DNA of 64,000 nt from Linnemannia elongata (lineage: Eukaryota > Mortierellomycota > Mortierellomycetes > Mortierellales > Mortierellaceae). The notes below the pieces were generated by a model. That model had not been told where the DNA came from. It saw nothing but the letters and a program-made list of their open reading frames with translations, and made no database searches. Below are positions 57,146 to 64,000 of this stretch, piece by piece. The stretch covers positions 1,054,001 through 1,118,000 of the forward strand of contig JAXBDG010000008.1 of assembly GCA_036320915.1 (NCBI GenBank), written 5' to 3'. The translations under genes were made by a program, and so were the position numbers. The first letter of the stretch is position 1. Each line of letters starts with the position of its first letter.

Positions 57146-60100
57146 TGATGGTGGTTAAGGAGGTGATGTTGATAGTGACTGGCGTGATGGCGCTTATTGG
57201 TTTCAGGTACGGGAGAGCTAGGATACGTTGGTGATGACTGATGACTATGACGATAATAAGTGGACGTTGAAGTGTAGGTCGTGTGGTGTGGTGATGATGA
57301 TGGATACTGGCAAATGCTGGAGAAAAGGTGTGAAGGAAGGGAACAAGAGTATTGAAGATACTAAAATGGGGATGCAAATGGTACTAATGGAATGGTAAAT
57401 AAAAACAAAAGAAGAGAAAGAAATGAGAAGAAAGGAAGAAAAGGTAGAAAAGGGGAAAGGAAGAAAAGAAGAAAGGAAAGTTGCCACAAGAAGAATAGAA
57501 AAAGAAGTACGGGCTAGCGGATTATTGATTCGAATATTCAACACAATGAAAATGGGTTCAAAAATATGAGAGGGCAGGGCAGGGGCCGCGTGCAATTGAC
57601 AAAGCCTCTTTGATAGTGGGGGGTCAATCAATGGGCGAAGGGAGGGAAGGAGGGGAGAGAGGAGAAAGAGGGACAGTGGAACAAGCAAATAAATAAATGA
57701 AAACGGCCGTTTCGGTGCGAGGGGTGGTTGACCCGATCGCACAAAGAGGGCTTAAGTGGAAGGGGGAGGGAGGGAGATGTAAAAAGATATTAAAAATGAG
57801 GGCGAAGGAGAAGGAGAATGAAAGATAAACGAGGCAAAGGGGTGCAGGAGAGGAGGAAGATGAGAGAAAGATGTAAAAGAGGAAGTAAAGAGAGAGCAAG
57901 AGGATTACCTGGGGTATGCTTGTTATTGTTTATTATTATTATATTGCAATTGTTAATGGGGCGGACATGATGGCAATGATGATGATGATGACACCCGAGA
58001 GAACGGAGGAGGGAAGGGGCCAGCTATTTTTTATTTTTTTTTGTCTTCGCAACGTCGCTGGGTAATATGAATGGACTGCTGCCTGGATCGGCAGAGAGAT
58101 GAAAGAGGAAAACAGAGGAAGTACTCTGTCCTTGTCACTCTGGAAGGCGAAAAGGAGGGCTCTCATTCTTCACTTCATACCCGCACTCTCACTCTCTCAA
58201 CTCTCACACTCGCAATTCGTACACTGTTAGCCTCTCTTGCTCTACATGTTGAGCAATACAACACACACACATGCACGCAGACAGGTCAGGTCAGGGACCA
58301 TCAGTCAAAAGGGAACAAGCAAGAGAGGACAGGGTAAGGCAAATGGAGAAAAGGAGAAACAGTAAACAACGCTACTTCACTAGCTCAGCGGAGGCGGGGA
58401 TTCTTGAACAAGTACGAAACTCTACATAGCGCCGTGGAATGCAACACTAGTACATTTCCATGGGTACCCTTGTCTTTCTTTCATTCATTCATTCAGCCTC
58501 TTTCTTCAGCTTCAATTGCAGCGAAATGAAAGGCAAAAAAACAACCACAGAAGACGTCCTGCCCTTTATTTCCTCTTTTTCTTCTGCTAGTGCCGATCCC
58601 ACATGGCAACATGCCGAGCAGTTAGGGATTTTCTACATGAACTTGACAGTACCGCCCTGAAATACATTCCCTTTAGCCTCCTCCCAGCCAGGCATCAACT
58701 GAGCAACCTCGTATCATTTAGCATGCTCCCCTATTTTTGCACCAGCAAAGAATACAGGGGTAAAGGACTAGTTCTCTCTAGTGTGAGTAGAAGAAATCGA
58801 TCTGGCATATGTTTTTACGTTTAGAGTTTGTTCGCCGTCACCCCTGCCCCTGTCCCCTGCCCCTGTCCCCTTCCTCTGTTTTCCCAAGTTACGTTGTGGT
58901 GTATGGATTACGGCCATTGCCATCATCCGGTGACGTCCTCCTTCCCCTCTACCATCTTGAACAAAAAACGCTGCGCGACAGATGTTCAAAACCACAGAGC
59001 TATGGTTATAACAGACTCGTTGTAATTAAACAATGAACGATCCAAATGTGATCTAAAGAACGATCCGAATATCATCGGGCGAGAAAAAAAAAGCGTAAGA
59101 TGAGATGAAAAGGCGAGCTTTTGGAAATGGCATAAAAACGTGAGAGGGTCCATAACAAAAACAAAAAAAAAAAAAGATCATCGCTCACAATAAATTACAA
59201 GGAGGGAGAAGAAGGGACCCCTGGCTTTCTTCGGCTGACTCTTGACCATTTTTTAGCGTCAATTTTCTCTGAACGATTAGTACATCTAATAATACAACCC
59301 ATCTCCACAGCTAACTCCTTGAATGTATACCCTGGTTGATATTCATTTTGTAGTTTTGCTCTTTCGGAGTCGAGCCCACTCTCAACTCTCATAGTCATAG
59401 CCAGCATTTCAATGAACAAGGCAGAAGGGGGTGAGGAGCCTTCCTACTTCTGGAACAGTCAGACTCCAATTAGGAATGCAATTTGACAGTCGTCGATTGC
59501 CACTTTGTAGAGAATGCTGGTGGGACAAGAAGAATCAGAAGGGAAAGAATGCATGTCTTCACATGCATAGACCCCCAATGACAAAGACGGCGTGGCGGAT
59601 GAAGGCGTCTCTATTGGAAGTATATCTGGGTCTTCGTATCTTGCCCATCGCGATCATGCCCATTGAAAGATCGGTATGTATGCGTCACGACGATGTAAAA
59701 TTGCAATATTGCAAGCCTGAGCAATACATTTGCGTCCAGACAGAGCCACCGCGTGGAAAATAGTATGAAAGTACATCGAGAAAACGCGGCCAACAGATTG
59801 ATGTCAGAATCTGTGTAGGATACGTGGGTCCATATGTTGCGCTAAGCGGACGTGCTTGTATGGACGCAAATAAAAGCACTGCTGGTAGGCAGTTTTTGAG
59901 ACCATGGAAGTGTCGACGTGCAGGAGTAATGAAATTGGGTAAAACATAACCATTGGTGCTCTCTGCAAAATGTATCCGTTCTTGTGTCTGAAAAAGAGAG
60001 GGAGCCACACAGGCACATTCAAAAGTCTGCTGATTCTCCGTTGGAGGAAGAGTAAGCAGAGTTTAACCTGGGTCCTCTAGTCAGAAACATCGGGCAGACG

Positions 60101-60252
60101 CTTCCATTGCTTCCGGCTATTGCAGCCTTCCTGTGATCCCAGCCTGTCTATCATTTTCTTATTTGTCTTTTCTTCTTCAAGTACAAAAGCAAGGGCCCTC
60201 CCTGACCTTCCCGTTATACATCCTTTTCAAACTCACCCTCGAAAAACGCGTC
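57146..60252. other. 3.1-kb region without supportable gene
   Basis: From 57290 to 57900 the plus strand is GA-rich, i.e. the CT-rich 5' flank of the arrestin gene. Short tandems occur (GAT near 57976-57995, ATTC near 58483-58498, CCCCTGTC near 58844-58872). The 59190-60050 part is less simple and has several frames of 60-110 codons on both strands, but none has a recognisable family or splice structure. Confidence 0.5.
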
Positions 60253-60951
60253 ATGCTGATCGCTACTCTCGCGCAGTTGTTGGTGCTAGTCCTTGCAACA
60301 CTGCTACATGCTCTCACTTCAAGTGCTTCTGTCTCCGACTCAACCGTGTTCTTAGGCCTCCTTGCTGCTTCGGAAGCAGCGACCGCACAAATCGACATGT
60401 ATCCGGAGATCCCTCACTGTTCCAACATTTTTATCCCGATGACATACGATCCCAATCCAGGTATCAACCAGGTCAATAACGACGACATCCTCTAAACACC
60501 CACAAGAGACAGTGCACCAACCGCCACAGACCGTTCCTTGATAGCCTCTACCAGACAATGGCGGCAAATTCTTTGACGGATGCCACCTACTGGAGATCGA
60601 CAATCTGGACCGCGAAGACCAGTTGCAGCGGGAATGCCTAGTCAACAGAGGCCTCGACATTACCTCGTTTGCACCAGAGGTGGGGATCGTTCGCCTTTTT
60701 GCGGAGTCGTCTTACCGGGGCGGGGTGGGGATTGTGAAAGGATCTGGGGGTATGACCTGTACGAGCCAGAGTTCATTCAGTCGTTTGTTGGATTCAGGAA
60801 CCACAGACTTGCATTCTACATAGAGCGCGGGAGCCTCGGCACCCGTGCCTTTCAGCGATTCGGCCTCCACTACAATGTGGGGTTGTCTGATACAGTCGAG
60901 AGCATCAAGATTGTCCAAGGAGTCTTCCCACCTGTGCCTGCGCATAGGTAA
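60253..60951 (+). pseudogene. Small secreted protein, frameshifted; crystallin-like pattern
   Basis: The ATG at 60253 starts a clear signal peptide (MLIATLAQLLVLVLATLLHA). A first exon to 60471 (donor CAGGTCAAT) can join 60545 (acceptor GATAG) in phase. The second exon reads to IVRLFAESSYRGGVGIVKG, after which coding character moves to another frame (YDLYEPEFIQSFVGF through SDTVESIKIVQG) ending with TAA at 60951. The shift coincides with a run of five G at 60746-60750 and is equivalent to one missing base. The two halves (RLFAESSYRGG... and AFYIERGSLGTRAF...SDTVESIKI) resemble paired beta/gamma-crystallin Greek-key motifs; that assignment is tentative. It is either a young pseudogene or a sequence error in a homopolymer. 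Confidence 0.55.
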
Positions 60952-61885
60952 CAGACAGCCCACAAATACCTTATACCCAAAGCTATGTTAATCACAAATG
61001 TTGATAGTACTCCTATTCACGGAGACAGTTCCTTTGTCGACGCGCTTTGAAAAAAAAAAGAACTCCTTCCTCGTGCTCCCCTTTCTGTGTCATTTGTTTT
61101 ATTGTTATGACTCCTAACAGGACAAAGTAGCTAGCCCCCGACATATCGCAAAAAGAACGGAGTTCCTAGGTAGGCTTTCTCCTCATCCTCGCTCTCCCTT
61201 TTTATGTTTGGTAACGTGGTCCGTGAGGTCCCATTTGTGCCTTCTTTATACTATTGTCGCCTCCTTTTCTCAATATCCCGGAATAAACCTTACATGGTCG
61301 GACAAGGATCAAACGGCTTCAATGTGCATATCTTTGGAGGGGAGTTTTTTTTTGCCTCAGGCATGCTGTGTATTCGTCTCGTGTCCCATTCATTTCGCCC
61401 CCTTCTCCCCACCAAGAACCTGCCTCACTTTTCCTTTCCCGAAAAGTGATCCCTTGTATTTGTCTCGCCTGTCTAGCTCACACGACCAACAGAAGATAAT
61501 CGACATCTTACGACAGCAAGTGTCGAGTGATATATAAAAAAAAAAGAAGGGGATGAGGAGACAAGGAGTAGAAGAACAAGAGCCAAACGAGCTCTCCTAG
61601 CTTTCTGTTCGTTTTGCCCCATCTCGATTGCTCAGACATAATCTCTCAAGGTTCCTTCTTGCTTTCTGGACAATGTGTTCTGGCTGCTCCGCTCTACGTC
61701 TAATCCTTTAGTCCATTGTCGACAGGCTTATTGCCAATATTGGTCATCGTTCCCGCTTTCTTTCTTTGCTTTTTTCTTTCCTTCTTTGCTCCTTTCTTCA
61801 GTATCTCACTCTCGTTCATTTTTATTTCTCCCATCCCACCATTTGCCCTCAAAGATACAATCTACAAAGTTATACTTTGGCATCC
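60952..61885. other. Intergenic region, no gene seen
   Basis: Between the secreted-protein relic and the DUF202 gene. Pyrimidine-rich from about 61740, as before other genes. No credible frame or RNA gene. Confidence 0.5.
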
Positions 61886-63826
61886 ATGCATTCCTCAGGC
61901 ACCACCCCGTTTCAGGATCGAAATGATAACACTAGTACCAACAACAACAGGAACAGACAAGGCGAAGGTCTCTCGCGCAGAAATACCAACCCCTTCGCCT
62001 CTTGGATGGACCCCATTGACCTGGATCTTGATCCTTTCAACGATCCTTCTTCAGAATCTCAGTCCCATCAACAGCAACACCAGCGCCACCGCTACGACAC
62101 AGAGCAACAACAGCAAAGTATAGATGGATCATCCGTATTACCCCATCCTCTCTTCCCTTCCTTTCACATATCTGGCCCCACTTCGATCGAAACTCCATCG
62201 CAAGCCTACTCATCCCCGCCGGCACTAGCCATCACTCGCGATAGGTCCGACCTTCAGCAACAATACCACCACCGCACCTACACTCCTCCTTCCTTGCACA
62301 TGCCTACACCCCCCATGCCTGCAGCCGGGTCTTCCTTCAACTCACCCTATGCCCCCGCCCCTTCTCCAGGTTCCAATGGTAATGGTCCAATGTCCCTCCC
62401 TTACACTCCTTACCAACCGCCACCAATAAGGCAAGACGGCCTTACGTCTCAACAAAGTCTGGCACTCAGGGACATTCGGCTGTTGGAACCAGAGCCTGCC
62501 TCTCCCAGTGCCTCTACATTGGTGGGGTCACCCATGACTCCTCGCGATAATGGAAGGAGACCCTTCTCGTGGCTCGGAAACTCAGGCAACCAATCATCGA
62601 AAGGTTCGCCTGAGGACCTTGCCCGCTCATGCGGAGAAAACAACATCGCATCGACCTATCGACTGGGAGCCTTTGGAAGCAAGCGCAAATCTCTGTCAAA
62701 CTCCAAGGGTGACCAGGATTTCACGTCGCCGGTGGGGCCAGCTAGTGCAGCAAGGACACTAGGATACTACGACCAGTCCGGAGGTGGAGCACCCCAGTTC
62801 TCTCCACGCCAGGGCCACCACAACCAACAGCAGTCCGGGCCAGGCTGGGAACCTCACGTTTCAGTGTTTATGGATGAAATTTCCTTGGATAGCTTTGTAC
62901 CGTCAGACACACCGCCTAAGAAGAGCCACCATGGGGGCCTTTACAACAAGGGGCGCAGTAGAGACGGTCGCGCTTCGCCAGCTAGCGATTTTGGTCGGTC
63001 GTCTAATACCAGTATGGTGACGCTGCTGGCCCAGACAAACACCATGACCAACTCGAGCTCGACAACGCTGTTTGGAGGATTCATGTCAAAGTCCAAGAGC
63101 CACAACAGTTTCAAGAAGCTAAATGATTCGCAGGAGGATTTGGCCGAGGCCCAACATCAGACGATCACCATGTCCGCTGGAGGAAAGGCGTACTCCAAGA
63201 GACCCAAGGACAAGAAGTTTGGAAAGAAGGGAGGTGGAGGTGGGAAGGGAGGTAACGGTGGTGATGGTGGTAATTCGGATCGAAAGGCTCTGTTCTCGAA
63301 CGAACGCACACTGGTTCACTGGATTAAGTTTGGAATCCTCCTCGGAACCATGGCTTTGACGCTCTGCAACTTTGGACGGATTGGGTCGCTTGCATTCTAT
63401 ATCGGATCGTCGTTGTTGTTGGTGGCCATGACCACGCTGGGCTATGCTGTCTTAACGTTCCATTACCGCGACCGGTCGTTGAGTCGACGATTGAATATGG
63501 CGATGGCCAGGAAAAAGGCCAAGCGCAACAAGAAGGGTGGCTCAGATGCTGTTGACCCCTCGACGTTGATTGCGAAGGAGGTTTGTTACTATGATCGGAA
63601 GGGCCCGACCATTGTCTGCTGTGTTCTTATCTTTGCCTGTAGCATCAACTTTTATCGTAAGTGTTTTTTGCTCTTTGTCTTTGTTTACTGTCTGGCAAAC
63701 TTGATAATCGATCTAACGCGATAACGAATTGCCTTACATCGTTCTCATTTCATAGTGAGTATGGCGTTTGGACTGACGGTGAACGGTGGCGGGGGGTTGA
63801 GTTACTTCCACGTCAACGAATTTTAA
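61886..63826 (+). CDS. VTC1-like DUF202 membrane protein with long N-terminal extension
   Basis: Exons 61886-63656 and 63756-63826 join to 613 residues. The C-terminal ~140 residues match the DUF202/VTC1 type: NERTLVHWIKFGILLG near 471-486, two further hydrophobic helices (LAFYIGSSLLLVAMTTLGYA and GPTIVCCVLIFACSINFYLS) and the YYDRKGP block between helices 2 and 3. Yeast Vtc1, a core subunit of the vacuolar polyphosphate polymerase complex, is only 129 residues, so the ~470-residue front half is an extension. It is disordered: Gln/Ser/Pro/Asn-rich, with a basic Gly/Lys stretch (KKFGKKGGGGGKGG) just before the membrane part. No SPX or catalytic VTC4 domain is seen. The short second exon supplies the end of helix 3 and a tail ending VNEF. 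Role in polyphosphate handling is inferred from family. Confidence 0.85.
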
Positions 63827-64000
63827 CATCTGCATCCACTTTCAGTACTTCGCACACATGCAGCCGTCTCTTACCTTTTCCCCTCTCAATTGCATGCACC
63901 TTCACCCACTTTTCTACTATCATTTTCACTCGCATATCGTTCTTCGTTATTCTCTTTTATATAACCACAATTTCCACTGGATTTTTTTGCATGACAACTT

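Noticed and set aside
1..64000. CRISPR arrays, insertion sequences, bacterial-type operons
   Set aside because: None seen; introns and gene content are eukaryotic. No intact transposase or reverse transcriptase frame was recognised.

Overview
The window is a gene-dense piece of a fungal nuclear genome, read from short introns (mostly 70-110 nt, GT...TAG, donors such as GTAAGT and GTATGT), conserved fungal proteins and AATAAA-type 3' ends. The gene content suggests an early-diverging filamentous fungus, probably Mucoromycota and perhaps Mortierellomycotina. It carries a CSL (RBP-J/Su(H)) factor, which Saccharomycotina and Pezizomycotina lack, plus a FANCI homologue, an ANKRD39-like protein, and many Q-, N- and P-rich disordered tails. 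This placement is an inference. Exon models were built by hand from reading frames, splice sites and remembered family patterns; no search was run.

Layout: 1-5 kb holds the 5' end of an unknown gene (-), the CAAX protease STE24 (+), mitochondrial SSB (-) and mitochondrial ribosomal protein bL32m (-). 5-14 kb holds a single-pass membrane protein (+), a chitin-synthase-like protein with altered catalytic motifs (-) and a PMP47/ANT1-type peroxisomal carrier (-). 15-24 kb holds a 16-exon FANCI homologue (+) and a bHLH factor (-). 24-36 kb is a 12.2-kb stretch with no gene I can support, full of homopolymers and microsatellites, between the divergent bHLH and UNC93-like genes. 36-48 kb holds the UNC93-like transporter (+), a WW-domain protein with a glycine zipper and acidic repeats (+), a CSL factor (-) and a large disordered protein (-). 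49-57 kb holds a compact run of ELP6, ANKRD39-like and APC13 (+), then an arrestin-domain protein (-). 57-64 kb is sparse: a frameshifted small secreted protein and a VTC1/DUF202 membrane protein with a long N-terminal extension (+).

There is no operon or pathway cluster. Most genes are housekeeping. The points I found most worth checking are the degenerate chitin synthase, the FANCI homologue with Gln at the position of the vertebrate ubiquitinated Lys, the WW/glycine-zipper/repeat protein, and the 12-kb gap.
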